NCBI RefSeq assembly: GCF_003144395.1
Contig: NZ_PENZ01000028.1
Location: forward strand, 1 to 64,000
DNA from: Proteus faecis
GTDB lineage: Bacteria; Pseudomonadota; Gammaproteobacteria; Enterobacterales; Enterobacteriaceae
Reading direction: 5' to 3'
DNA length: 64,000 nt
Below are positions 29,611 to 39,260 of this stretch, in pieces. A program made the translations under genes and the position numbers. Numbering within the stretch: the first letter of the stretch is position 1; every line of letters starts with the position of its first letter. The notes under the pieces are model-generated. The model was given only the letters and a program-made list of their open reading frames with translations. It ran no database searches and was not told the DNA's origin.

Positions 29611-30510
29611 TTACAGCTTTAATGTGTCTGATAGATATTGAGTTAAACTATCAATAAAAACGCGAATGCGCTGGCTCACTACGCGATCACTATAATAAAC
29701 AGCATGAAAAGGTAATGGTATAGATTGTATTTTATCGCTAAATAGCTCAACTAGTTTGCCTTCTTGAATATCTTTATTCACCATAAAATCAGATAAACAA
29801 GCAATTCCTTCACCACTCATACATAGCTGCCTTAATGTTTCGCCACTGTTTGCAGATATCCCTTCCGTTACCGTAATGAATACATTTTTTTCGATTTCTA
29901 AAGGCCATGTATTTAATGAAACTGGCTCAGTAAATGTTAAACAAGTATGCTCACTCAACATTTGCGCTGTTGTCGGAAATCCTTTTCGCTCAATATATTT
30001 TGGCGAAGCAATAATTTTACGATGGCTATTAAATAAAGGACGAGCACGTAAACTTGAATCGGTTAAATGACCGACTCGTATAGCCACATCCACTTTACGC
30101 TCAATTAAATTAACAAAGGTTTCAGAAGAGACTAATGACAAAGTAATATCAGGATATTGTTGGCGAAAAACAGAAATAAAAGGGATCAAAAGATGCAATA
30201 CCACAGGTGTAGCAGCGTCAATACGCAATAAGCCTTTAGGGGAACGTTGTGTACCATATAACTCATTTTCAGCAGCTTGCATCTCTTGCAATATCACTTT
30301 CATCCGCTGAAAATAAAGTTCACCTTCTGCAGTAAGATCAATTTGGCGAGTTGTTCTATTCAGCAAATTAACGCCTAATTTATCTTCTAATTTTTTTACA
30401 GTACGACTTACCGCTGAATTAGCGAGATTCAGTTTATCTGCAGCTTTTGTAAAACTTTTATGCTCAACAACTTCAACAAATACTCTCGCTTCTTCTGATG
30501 TTGCTTTCAT
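29611..30510 (-). CDS. LysR family transcriptional regulator
   Basis: The 299-residue protein has an N-terminal winged helix-turn-helix ([20 protein letters not shown] at about residues 20-39, then [11 protein letters not shown]) and a C-terminal periplasmic-binding-like effector domain. It resembles the group of LysR proteins that control quinone or drug-modifying oxidoreductases. Its place between mdaB and ygiN, all on the same strand, suggests it regulates them; this is inference. Confidence 0.9.
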   Translation of the reverse strand: MKATSEEARVFVEVVEHKSFTKAADKLNLANSAVSRTVKKLEDKLGVNLLNRTTRQIDLTAEGELYFQRMKVILQEMQAAENELYGTQRSPKGLLRIDAATPVVLHLLIPFISVFRQQYPDITLSLVSSETFVNLIERKVDVAIRVGHLTDSSLRARPLFNSHRKIIASPKYIERKGFPTTAQMLSEHTCLTFTEPVSLNTWPLEIEKNVFITVTEGISANSGETLRQLCMSGEGIACLSDFMVNKDIQEGKLVELFSDKIQSIPLPFHAVYYSDRVVSQRIRVFIDSLTQYLSDTLKL

Positions 30511-30709
30511 ATCATAAACCTCGGTAGTATTAAGTAACGTACTGAAATTTAAGAATACGAGTATCTTTTTATTATTGCAATTAAGTTAATAATAGAGAGG
30601 TATAATAAGTTATTAGCCATAACCCACTATAAGCAATGTATATATCCCAAAAAATAAGCAGATAACCCTTAATGAGATACCTGCTTAACTCACTGTGGAA
30701 AAAATAGCA

Positions 30710-31000
30710 TTAAGCTAATTTCTCAATAAATTTAATCTCTAGTGAATCAGTTTTATCCTTTAAATTTTCGATAAATGCTTTCATATGTGCCGTTTCATTA
30801 TGTTTATCAATGGCACTTTGGTTTTCCCATATTTCAAAGAAAATAAAGGTTCTTGGTTGAGTCGTATCCTTATGAAGTTCATACTGGATACAACCTTCGT
30901 CTTGATGACTTGGCTTTATCATCGCCCGACAAGCAGACAATACATCACTCTCATGATTTTCTTTTGCCACAATAGTGGCTATTAATCTGATATTGTTCAT
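30710..31000 (-). CDS. ygiN: YgiN-like quinol monooxygenase (ABM domain)
   Basis: The 96-residue protein has the antibiotic biosynthesis monooxygenase fold: IRLIATIVAKENHESDVL, then CIQYELHKDTTQPRTFIFFE with EIWENQSAIDKHNETAHM. This is the pattern of YgiN, which oxidises quinols and forms a proposed quinone cycle with MdaB. It is separated from mdaB by the LysR gene, about 1.5 kb. Confidence 0.85.
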   Translation of the reverse strand: MNNIRLIATIVAKENHESDVLSACRAMIKPSHQDEGCIQYELHKDTTQPRTFIFFEIWENQSAIDKHNETAHMKAFIENLKDKTDSLEIKFIEKLA

Positions 31001-31215
31001 ATAAAAATCCTATCGCTCGGCTATGAGATTGTTAAGTACATTGCTTCATAAACTCAAATTACTCTAACACAATTCTTATCTCATTCTTCATTCCAATTCT
31101 TCACATTTAAGCAAAAGTATTTTGCAGTGGAGCAACTGGATTTGCCTCAAGGAAATGGTGATTAACCGTTATCTCTAAGTAAAATTTTTCAATCAAAGTG
31201 GTAAACAAATAATCC

Positions 31216-31533
31216 CTACTCTGTCACGGGTGTGATTGCCATAGCTTCTATAATGGCATTCGATTTATACATTAATGCGCATTCACCCCAATGAAAAAAA
31301 CAACCTAGTTCACACTTTTGTTCTTTTTTTTTATGTGTAACAACATCGCCAATGAAATGTAAACAATTTTACCAATATCAGACAAACTGTTTGTATTTGC
31401 AAAGTTATTTTGACGGTGATGGATAGCGTCAAATGTTAAATCCTAAAACATCGCTAACATAATCACTGGTCTCTGTTATCAAAATAGGGCTATTTAATGA
31501 TGAGAATAATCTTTTCACTATTAATACTTCCAT
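31216..31533 (-). pseudogene. Possible decayed gene of unknown family
   Basis: The minus strand can be read as one protein only by changing frame three times: MEVLIVKRLFSSLNSPIL and TSDYVSDVLGF, then LTFDAIHHRQNNFAN and SLSDIGKIVYISLA, then GDVVTHKKKEQKCELGCFF, and last HWGECALMYKSN and AIIEAMAITPVTE to a TAG at 31216-31218. Each piece is short, so chance is possible, but the pieces are in order, evenly spaced and protein-like. I do not recognise the family. It sits in the long AT-rich gap before the lactate genes. Confidence 0.3.
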
Positions 31534-33026
31534 AATAATCTCAAGATAATGTCACTTATTGTAAGAGAAGCTTATAGCGCTAAAAAATATCCTTTCCCCC
31601 CTCTCTCACGCTAAAGAAAACATTTCGCGAGAAATTATTACGTAGTTAAAACAAGAATAATTATCTGCAAACTTACTTTTCAATCATTTTTTTACTTTCA
31701 ATATTTGTATGACAATTTTCTGGGTAAAATGAATATCTCATCTAAAAATGAGATATTACATCAAAAATATTTCATATCTTATCTTTGCTCTATAACAGTT
31801 AACTTAAACACTTCAAATAATGTATAGAAAAACGATTAAATAAATATTTTTCTCTTATTATATAGGATTTTTTTTATGCTTTTTCAGTCATAAAAAATAA
31901 GAAAAATAAACTTTTTACTTTTGCCAATACGATCAAGATCACTTTAAACATATCTTTAACTGAAAACAATTAGGAAGAACCATTCTCATTTTATATTTAT
32001 TTCACTCTTCAACCCTCCATTATCTTCATGATTTGTATTACAATTAAACCCAACATCAAAACCAGTGGTTGTGCGCGTTAAGAGACAAAAAGAAGTCAAT
32101 CATTGATGAGGAAATCATATTAACATCGACTTAAACAGTTAATATAAAAATATTATTTTTGTATAATTAACATTGTTAAATTTAAAAAAAAGAAAAAACA
32201 AACCATAATAAATTATATTCTTACAATAAAACAAAAATTTCTATAATTAGAATAAAAAAACATCGTAATTTAAAAACAAAAAACAACAAAAAAGAAATAA
32301 AAACAATGTAAAGAAAATAATCAATATAAAAAAACAAAATAAAAATAAAAATAAAAATAAAAAAAATAAGCCCCCCCCCAAAAAAAAATAAATACAACAA
32401 TAAAAGCAACCATTGAAAAATAAAATTAACGAAAATTTAAATAATAAAAAAATAAAAACTTATAATAATAAAAAATTAAAATATATAACATTAAAGCTAT
32501 TTGTTAATAAAATAGTCCTCACAAACAATACATTAATTTAATTTATGATTATTTGCAACATAGATAGCCATTCCTATCCTAAAAAAGAGCATTTTAGACT
32601 TAAATTCATCTTTTTATTACATAGCTAAAACCATCAATATCGTTCTTTTTTTCATCAAAAACCAATTTGATAACAACATTAGCAATCCAATTACATTGAT
32701 GAACATCAAAAAACAAGACAACTAACAAGCAAATAATGAGAAAAAAGGAATTTTTTTATATTTGTCACACAATTGATTTTATTCTATTACATCTCAATAA
32801 ATATTCCCTACAATAGCCAACCAATCTAACCTAACAATTTCCTAAGTGATAATGTTTTTCATTGTTTAGGTTAGTAACTATCTTTTTTTATTTATGATTT
32901 ATCGTTTCAGCAAAGTAGAGCATTAATAAAACCTAGTACCCTACACAATTATATGATGACCAATTTATAGGTTTGCCAACGCAGTTATAAACGATAAAAA
33001 TTGCAAACTTAAGGATAAAAATAATC
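31534..33026. other. Long AT-rich non-coding region before the lactate operon
   Basis: About 1.5 kb without a credible gene. Between about 32160 and 32500 the plus strand is extremely A-rich and nearly free of G. The lldP-type promoter must lie near its right end. A 62-codon frame on the minus strand (32221-32409) is low-complexity and not a gene. Such DNA is a likely target for H-NS-type silencing. Confidence 0.6.
32330..32390 (+). repeat. (AAAAAT)n repeat followed by a C9A9 homopolymer tract
   Basis: About five AAAAAT units run up to 32363, followed by AATAAG, nine C (32371-32379) and nine A (32380-32388). A nine-base poly-C tract is very unlikely by chance in DNA this AT-rich and is prone to slipped-strand length change. 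Confidence 0.75.
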
Positions 33027-34553
33027 ATGTCCGACTATCTATCATTCTTATTAGGCATTGTGCCTTTAGCGGTTTTGATTTTTATGATCTTAAAAATGAA
33101 ATCAGCCGTTCACCATGCCGTGCTCGTGTCTTTAGTGATAACTGTTGCGCTGGCTATTTTCCATTGGAACAACACCATTCAATTTGCGTCAGTCTCTGTC
33201 CTTTATGGTGCAGTGAAAGGATTATGGCCAATTATCATAGTCATTCTTGCGGCTATTTATAGTTATAACTTAATGCTAAAAACAGGTGGCATGGATGTAC
33301 TTAAGGATGTACTTGCGGGTATAAGTGATGATAAACGCGTTCAAGTTCTGCTTATCTCATGGTGTTTTGGTGGCTTCCTTGAAGCAGTTGCGGGTTATGG
33401 TACTGCGGTTGCCATTCCTATCGGTATTTTAATTGCACTTGGATTTGATCCTTTTAAAGCAGCTGTTGCCTCTTTAGTTGCTAATACTGTTCCTACAGCT
33501 TTTGGTGCGGTCGGTATCCCAGTTTCAATTTTGGCACAAAACACTGGGCTTGATGTATTAGTGCTGAGTAAAACAATTATTATTCAGTTGGGATTATTTA
33601 ATATCGTCTTGCCTTTTGTCATCGTTGCTATTGCTGGTGGCGGAATTAAAGCGATTAAAGGTGTCGGATTTATTACCTTAATGTGTGGTATCAGTACACT
33701 GATCCCTCAATATATCGTTGCTGCTAATTTAGGTGCTGAATTACCGGCGTTTGCAGGTAGCTTAGTCAGCTTAATTGTGGTTATTTTCCTTGCTAAACGC
33801 ATGAAAAACGGCGGTGATAAACAAAAAAATATCAAAAAGCACACGGGTAAAGAGTTGTTAGTAGCAAGTTCTATTTATCTGTTTACCTTTATTTTTATTT
33901 TAGCGTGCTCACCTTTATTCCCTACGCTTCAAAGCATGGCAGGTTCAATATCCACAAAGATCCCATTTGTATTAAGTGAAACACAAACGGAATATCAAAC
34001 CATTGCTTGGTTAAGTACTCCGGGTGTATTAATTATTCTCGCCAGCTTTGTAGGGGGCACCATTCAAGGTGCAAGTGTTTCAACACTTATCTCTGTTCTG
34101 GTTAAGACAACGATCCAACTGAAAAACTCGATTATTGCCATCACAGCAATTGTAGCGATGGCAACGGTCATGGATTTCAGTGGCATGATTGGCAGTATCG
34201 CCGAAACCTTAGTCGATTTCACAGGTGCAGGATTTATCTTTATTGCGCCAGTAATCGGTGCGTTGGGAACCTTCGTAACCGGTAGTGACACCAACTCTAA
34301 CGTACTGTTTGGTAAGTTACAAACCAGTGCAGCAGCCAAACTCAATATCGATCCATTTATTCTGGCAGCAGCCAATACCTCTGGTGCAACGGGCGGTAAA
34401 ATGATTTCACCACAAAGTATCGCCATTGCTGTTTCAGCGACCAAAATGGATGGTCAAAGCAGTGCCATCATGCGTGAAACCTTAAAATACTGTATCGCCT
34501 ATATCATTATTCTTGGGGCGAAGATCGGCATTATTTATCATCTAATGAACTAA
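33027..34553 (+). CDS. L-lactate permease, LctP family
   Basis: Inner-membrane lactate/H+ symporter of 508 residues with about 12 membrane helices. LctP-family blocks are GGFLEAVAGYGTAVAIPIGI at about residues 112-131, ANTVPTAFGAVGIP, and the C-terminal GTFVTGSDTNSNVLFGKLQ with ANTSGATGGKMISPQSIAIA. It heads a lactate-use cluster with lutA, lutB and lutC on the same strand, separated from lutA by 120 bases with a hairpin. The cluster is less AT-rich than the DNA on either side. lldP is the usual name in E. coli; lutP in Bacillus. Confidence 0.93.
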   Translation: MSDYLSFLLGIVPLAVLIFMILKMKSAVHHAVLVSLVITVALAIFHWNNTIQFASVSVLYGAVKGLWPIIIVILAAIYSYNLMLKTGGMDVLKDVLAGISDDKRVQVLLISWCFGGFLEAVAGYGTAVAIPIGILIALGFDPFKAAVASLVANTVPTAFGAVGIPVSILAQNTGLDVLVLSKTIIIQLGLFNIVLPFVIVAIAGGGIKAIKGVGFITLMCGISTLIPQYIVAANLGAELPAFAGSLVSLIVVIFLAKRMKNGGDKQKNIKKHTGKELLVASSIYLFTFIFILACSPLFPTLQSMAGSISTKIPFVLSETQTEYQTIAWLSTPGVLIILASFVGGTIQGASVSTLISVLVKTTIQLKNSIIAITAIVAMATVMDFSGMIGSIAETLVDFTGAGFIFIAPVIGALGTFVTGSDTNSNVLFGKLQTSAAAKLNIDPFILAAANTSGATGGKMISPQSIAIAVSATKMDGQSSAIMRETLKYCIAYIIILGAKIGIIYHLMN

Positions 34554-34564
34554 TTAATAAGGAA

Positions 34565-34591
34565 AAGGGAGTGTGTTCACCCCGCTCCCTT
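34565..34591 (+). promoter_or_regulatory. Intercistronic hairpin between the lactate permease gene and lutA
   Basis: AAGGGAG/CTCCCTT stem with a 13-base loop, not followed by a T run. It may protect the permease mRNA or attenuate readthrough into lutA rather than end transcription. Confidence 0.5.
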
Positions 34592-34673
34592 CTCCTCTTA
34601 TAACGAAGCAATAAAAGAATTTTATCTTTAGTAAAAATGACAACATCTGAGCGATGTTTTTGGAGTTCGATTA

Positions 34674-35393
34674 ATGAAAGTTAATTTTTATGCGACCTGT
34701 CTTGGTGATGTGCTGAAAGCAGATTCAGCTCGAGACACCGTCCTGTTACTTGAAAAATTAGGCTGCGAAGTCTTATTTCAAGAACGCCAAGGTTGCTGTG
34801 GTCAGCCAGCGCTTAATAGCGGTTATGTAAATAACGCAAAACCTGCCATGAAATCGTTAATTGAAACATTGGAAGTGAACGACTATCCCATTATTTCACC
34901 CGCAGGCTCCTGTACTTATGCCATTAAAGGCTATCCAACTTATCTTGCTGATGAGCCTCAATGGGCATTACGGGCGCAAGGTGTTGCCGATCGCCTGATT
35001 GATTTAACCAGCTTTATTGTTAATACGCTTGGTGTTGTTGATGTTGGCGCTCGTCTGCCAGGTAAAGCGGTTTATCACCCATCTTGCAGTTTAACTCGAA
35101 AATTAGGTGTCGTAAGTGAGCCTTTAACGTTGTTAAAACATGTTGAAGGTCTTGAAATGTTGCCATTTGCAAACTCAGAAACCTGCTGTGGCTTTGGTGG
35201 AACATTCTCCGTGAAGATGTCTGAAATTTCAGGTGAGATGGTGACCGAAAAAGTAAAACATATCATGGATGTGAGCCCTGATTATGTCATTGGTGCCGAT
35301 ACAAGTTGCTTAATCAACATTCAAGGTCGTTTAAGTCGTGAAAAACGTCCGGTAAAAGTGTTGCATATTGCACAAGTTTTAATGAGTCAATAA
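34674..35393 (+). CDS. lutA: Lactate utilization protein LutA (CCG-domain iron-sulfur protein)
   Basis: Subunit of the LutABC L-lactate dehydrogenase complex (YkgE in E. coli). The 239-residue protein has two cysteine-rich CCG domains: ERQGCCGQPALNSGY at about residues 38-52 and ETCCGFGGTFSVK at about 168-180, with further cysteines in SPAGSCTY and HPSCSLT. These hold an iron-sulfur cluster or cofactor. It lies 12 bases before lutB, so the two are co-translated. Confidence 0.95.
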   Translation: MKVNFYATCLGDVLKADSARDTVLLLEKLGCEVLFQERQGCCGQPALNSGYVNNAKPAMKSLIETLEVNDYPIISPAGSCTYAIKGYPTYLADEPQWALRAQGVADRLIDLTSFIVNTLGVVDVGARLPGKAVYHPSCSLTRKLGVVSEPLTLLKHVEGLEMLPFANSETCCGFGGTFSVKMSEISGEMVTEKVKHIMDVSPDYVIGADTSCLINIQGRLSREKRPVKVLHIAQVLMSQ

Positions 35394-35405
35394 GGGAGCT
35401 TGCTT

Positions 35406-36827
35406 ATGTCTATCAAAACCAGTGATATAGATTTCAGACCTCGCCTCGAACATGAAATGAAAGACACAATCATGCGTAATGCGGTTGTTATGGCGCAAGA
35501 ACGTATTGGGGCTAACCGTCAAATCATGGTGAAGGAGCTCGGTAATTGGGAAGAGTGGCGTGATCGCGCAGAACAAATCCGTAACCATGTGCTTGAAAAT
35601 TTAGATGCTTATCTCTATCAATTATCCGAAAAAGTGACTGAAAACGGAGGCCATGTTTATTTTGCTAAAACAGCAGAAGATGCCTCTCGTTATATTTGTG
35701 AAGTTGCCAAAAAGAAAAACGCGAAGAAGATTGTAAAATCTAAATCAATGGTCACCGAAGAAATTGGGATGAATAAAGCCTTACAAAATGAAGGCATTGA
35801 GATCATCGAAACTGACCTTGGTGAATATATTCTTCAATTAGATAACGATCCACCGTCTCATATCGTGGTTCCAGCGATCCACAAAGATCGCTATCAAATT
35901 CGCAAAGTCTTAAATGAAAAACTCAATTATGAAGGCAGTGAAACGCCAGAAGATATGACGCTTTTCATTAGACAACGTATAAGACAAGATTTCCTTTCTG
36001 CTGATATTGGTGTCACCGGCTGTAACTTTGCCGTGGCTGAAACAGGTACTGTCTGTTTAGTCACCAATGAAGGTAATGCAAGGATGACCACTACATTACC
36101 TAAAACCCATATAGCAGTTATGGGTATGGAACGTGTGGCTCCCACCTTTGAAGAAGTTGATCCGTTGATAACCATGTTATGTCGTAGTGCTGTTGGCTCA
36201 CGTTTAACCAGTTATAACACTTGGGTAACAGGTCCTCGTGAAGCAGGCAATGTTGATGGTCCTGAAGAATTCCATTTAGTGATTGTGGACAATGGTCGTT
36301 CTGAAATTTTAGGCTCACAATTTAAAGATATTTTACGTTGTATTCGTTGTGGTGCTTGTCTCAATACATGTCCAGCCTATCGTAATATTGGTGGTCATGC
36401 CTATGGCTCAATTTATCCGGGTCCAATTGGTGCTGTAATTTCCCCGCTATTAGGGGGTTATAAAGATTTCCACGATCTCCCTTATGCATGTTCATTATGT
36501 AACGCTTGTAATGTGGTTTGCCCAGTTAAAATTCCTTTAGCACAACTCATTTTAAAACATCGCCGTGTGATGGCAGAAACAGGCCTTACACCAAAAGCTG
36601 AACGTCGAGTCACCGGTATGTTTAACTACCTCAATTCACACCCTGCTCTTTGGAAAGTGGGTATGAATGTTGGTGCGAAAATGGCAGGGTTAATGATCAA
36701 AAATGGTTCTACACCAATCAAAATCAGTGTTCTTAACGATTGGATGGAATCGCGTGATCTCCCTAAACCGGATGGTTATAGCTTCCGTAGTTGGTTTAAA
36801 CGCCATAAAGCAGAAGGAAAAAAATAA
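35406..36827 (+). CDS. lutB: Lactate utilization protein LutB (iron-sulfur protein)
   Basis: The 473-residue LutB/YkgF subunit has an LUD domain in the N-terminal two thirds (GVTGCNFAVAETGTVCLVTN at about residues 200-219) and two 4Fe-4S motifs: CIRCGACLNTCP at about 312-323 and CSLCNACNVVCP at about 362-373. I use the ATG at 35406, which follows AAGGGAG; a TTG two codons earlier is in frame but has worse spacing. The lutC start is one base after its stop codon. Confidence 0.95.
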   Translation: MSIKTSDIDFRPRLEHEMKDTIMRNAVVMAQERIGANRQIMVKELGNWEEWRDRAEQIRNHVLENLDAYLYQLSEKVTENGGHVYFAKTAEDASRYICEVAKKKNAKKIVKSKSMVTEEIGMNKALQNEGIEIIETDLGEYILQLDNDPPSHIVVPAIHKDRYQIRKVLNEKLNYEGSETPEDMTLFIRQRIRQDFLSADIGVTGCNFAVAETGTVCLVTNEGNARMTTTLPKTHIAVMGMERVAPTFEEVDPLITMLCRSAVGSRLTSYNTWVTGPREAGNVDGPEEFHLVIVDNGRSEILGSQFKDILRCIRCGACLNTCPAYRNIGGHAYGSIYPGPIGAVISPLLGGYKDFHDLPYACSLCNACNVVCPVKIPLAQLILKHRRVMAETGLTPKAERRVTGMFNYLNSHPALWKVGMNVGAKMAGLMIKNGSTPIKISVLNDWMESRDLPKPDGYSFRSWFKRHKAEGKK

Positions 36828-36828
36828 T

Positions 36829-37533
36829 ATGTTAAACGAACAAAACCGTAATGAATTTCTGCAAACTATTGCTGAAAAATTAGGGCGTCCTATCGCTCAT
36901 AAACCACAGCCACAACCTACACCGGTAAACGATTTAGCGAAAACACGGTTAACTAATTTGACTCAAGATGAACTGTGCAAAGAGTTTACTGACTTTGCAC
37001 AGACTCAAATGGTGAAATGTGTTGTTAGCAAACCTGATGAAGTTATTAATAGCCTAATTGAGCTCTGTGAAAGTTATGATTGTAAAGGCTCAGTGGTAAT
37101 AAGTGGTGATGAGCGTTTAGATGCACTTGGTATCACAAAAGCGGTTAGCGAAAAATACGAAACTTATATTTGGGATCCTGCACTTGGACGTGAAAATATC
37201 GTTTATGCTGAACGCTCTCAAATCGGGATTGTTTTTGCTGAAGCGGGCTTAACTGAATCTGGTGGGATTGTTTTATTTTCGTCTCCAGAAAAAGGACGTG
37301 CCGTTAGCTTACTACCCGAAACCTCAATTGTTATCCTACGTAAAAGCGATATTTTGCCTCGTGTGGCTCAAATTGCTGAGCGTTTGCATAAAATGGCTCA
37401 AGAAGGTGTGAGAATGCCGTCTTGTATCAATTTAATTGGTGGTGCAAGTTCTACTGCTGATATTGAGTTGATTAAAGTGTGGGGGGTTCATGGCCCTGTT
37501 CATGCGGCTTATTTAATTATTGAAGATTGCTAA
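36829..37533 (+). CDS. lutC: Lactate utilization protein LutC
   Basis: The 234-residue LutC/YkgG subunit has an LUD domain with GIVFAEAGLTESGGIVLF and the ending INLIGGASSTADIELIKVWG, followed by HGPVHAAYLIIEDC. The ATG at 36829 lies directly after the lutB stop; the open frame upstream overlaps lutB and is not used. Together with LutA and LutB it should oxidise L-lactate to pyruvate. No GntR/FadR-type lutR regulator is seen next to the cluster. Confidence 0.95.
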   Translation: MLNEQNRNEFLQTIAEKLGRPIAHKPQPQPTPVNDLAKTRLTNLTQDELCKEFTDFAQTQMVKCVVSKPDEVINSLIELCESYDCKGSVVISGDERLDALGITKAVSEKYETYIWDPALGRENIVYAERSQIGIVFAEAGLTESGGIVLFSSPEKGRAVSLLPETSIVILRKSDILPRVAQIAERLHKMAQEGVRMPSCINLIGGASSTADIELIKVWGVHGPVHAAYLIIEDC

Positions 37534-37604
37534 TTCAAGATAAAATAACGTTAAAACGATAACAAAATAACTAACAGTCTGAGTCAATCATTGACTCCTA
37601 AATC

Positions 37605-37638
37605 AAACCCAAAAGATAAGTTAATGGCTTTTGGGTTT
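37605..37638 (+). terminator. Terminator after lutC
   Basis: Perfect 10-bp stem AAACCCAAAA/TTTTGGGTTT followed by TCTCT, 71 bases past the lutC stop and just before the convergent LprI-like gene. Confidence 0.75.
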
Positions 37639-37655
37639 TCTCTATAATTTACCAA

Positions 37656-38060
37656 TTAATTATTCAATAAAGTTTTTGCTCTCCATTGATTCAATTTTAT
37701 TTCACATGCGAGTAAAACATCTCCTGCCCCCGTTCCCCCCATTAATAATGCGGATTGTCGTTGGCACTCAGCGCTTCTAAATTGAATAAAATGCTGTTGA
37801 GAACTCGCTAATGCATCGATAGCACTTTTCGCTGCAACAGAATCACTATCTTCAAGATCACTCTTACTTTTGTCATAAATGACATTCATTTGCTGTTCTG
37901 CCAGTTTTAACTCATCCAATAAACAAGCTTGCACTGCTGTTCTCGGCTCGTTCGCAGTCACTTCATAACATTTTGCTAAAGGATCGTATTTGTTTTGTGC
38001 CGAAGAAAAAAAACTAACTGTCAGTAAGCTACAAAAGATCATAAATAAACTTATCTTCAC
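37656..38060 (-). CDS. Exported LprI/DUF1311-like protein
   Basis: The 134-residue precursor has a Sec signal (MKISLFMIFCSLLTVSFFSS, cleaved near SAQ). The mature part has the DUF1311 (lysozyme inhibitor LprI N-terminal) pattern: four cysteines, AKCYEVT, VQACLLDELKLAEQQMN, SAECQRQ and LACEIKL with RAKTL at the end. Related proteins inhibit host lysozyme, but the family is broad and function here is unproven. Confidence 0.78.
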   Translation of the reverse strand: MKISLFMIFCSLLTVSFFSSAQNKYDPLAKCYEVTANEPRTAVQACLLDELKLAEQQMNVIYDKSKSDLEDSDSVAAKSAIDALASSQQHFIQFRSAECQRQSALLMGGTGAGDVLLACEIKLNQWRAKTLLNN

Positions 38061-38509
38061 ACGAACTCCTTATAGATATTTATAATAAAATTTATGCTCA
38101 ACATAATGTATAAAATAGCCAGTATCACATCTATTCGTGCGAACAGCTTGATTTTAAGATATATCGCATATTACCCGATAACTTTAAACGCCAATCAAGT
38201 AATAATAAAAAAACATTATTAATGTCTTTTAAATTTAAACCTGTTTTTTATTCTTTATTAAATAAATATTATTTAACATACAATTGATAGATTAAAAACC
38301 AATCAATAATTTAAAAAATAGCCATTTACTGCTTTAACTTTGCTTTTCACTGAAAAAATAACAAATTTTCTTATACTGAAAAAATCTGCTATTTCAATTT
38401 TCACTATTTTTTTCTTAGTATAGCAATAGAAAATCCACTTTTTTTGCAGTAATCTCATACCACTCTTATTGGCAATTTTTACCTAAAAACGACCAGTGGT
38501 ATCACCAAT
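38061..38509. other. AT-rich intergenic region
   Basis: About 450 bases between divergent genes, with long A and T runs and no open frame worth reporting. It must hold promoters for both flanking genes; none is certain. Confidence 0.45.
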
Positions 38510-38854
38510 ATGCTTTATAAATTCACCCCCATTATTCTTCTCATAATTTCCAACGTTTTTATGACATTTGCTTGGTATGGACACCTAAAATATGGCAATA
38601 AACCCCTTATTGTTGTCATTGTTTTAAGCTGGTTGATTGCCTTTGTTGAATACTGTTTTGCTGTACCTGCAAATCGCATTGGTCATAATTACTACAGTGC
38701 GGCAGAATTAAAAACCATACAAGAAGTGATTACTTTAACTATTTTCGCTATTTTTTCTGTCACTTATTTAGGAGAAAATTTTACATTAAATCACTTTATT
38801 GGTTTTCTTTTAATTGGTGCAGGCGCTTTATTTATCTTTAAAGGACCTTTTTAG
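38510..38854 (+). CDS. DUF486 / DMT-type small membrane protein
   Basis: The 114-residue protein has four predicted membrane helices and the DUF486 signature NVFMTFAWYGHLKYG near the N terminus, then AVPANRIGHNYYSAAELKTI in the middle and GFLLIGAGALFIFKG at the end. Proteins of this family belong to the drug/metabolite transporter superfamily; the substrate is unknown. Confidence 0.85.
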   Translation: MLYKFTPIILLIISNVFMTFAWYGHLKYGNKPLIVVIVLSWLIAFVEYCFAVPANRIGHNYYSAAELKTIQEVITLTIFAIFSVTYLGENFTLNHFIGFLLIGAGALFIFKGPF

Positions 38855-39260
38855 AAAAACCGAGTAATAGATATTGTTAGCTCATTTTTTCAGCACATTT
38901 TCTACGCTTATTTTATTATCGCCTTATCAAAAACTGATAAGGCTTTTTTATTCGAAACTTAACTTTTTGATTACTTTTAATACTATTTATAGTGTGGCTT
39001 TTATGGAGGATAAAATAACACCATCACTTACCATTAAGTTATATAGTCTATTTAGATGGTTTTTCCAAAACAATAGTCTGTTTTGTAATAAATATCTTCT
39101 ATATATAGAAACATTTCTCTTGAAAAATATTTTTCATTCAGCGCATAATGATTGCTCTAAGAGAAGCATCGTTTCTCTGTCTTTTTTTGCCTCTCTTAAA
39201 CTACCGCACACTTAAAAGGTGCGTTTTGTCACTTTAACGTCAGATAAAATGGTATCTGGT
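38855..39260. other. Intergenic region, no credible gene
   Basis: An open frame at 38874-39215 covers most of it but is rich in F, L, S and K with no recognisable pattern and no good ribosome-binding site. A weak hairpin, TTATCAAAAACTGATAA at about 38925-38941, is followed by GGCTTTTTTA and may terminate the DUF486 gene. Confidence 0.4.

Noticed and set aside
32221-32409. 62-codon open frame on the minus strand
   Set aside because: Almost only F, I, L and Y codons from the A-rich tract; low-complexity translation rather than a gene.
38874-39215. 113-codon open frame on the plus strand
   Set aside because: Composition (F, L, S, K, N) follows the AT-rich DNA, no family pattern, and no convincing ribosome-binding site; a hairpin lies inside.
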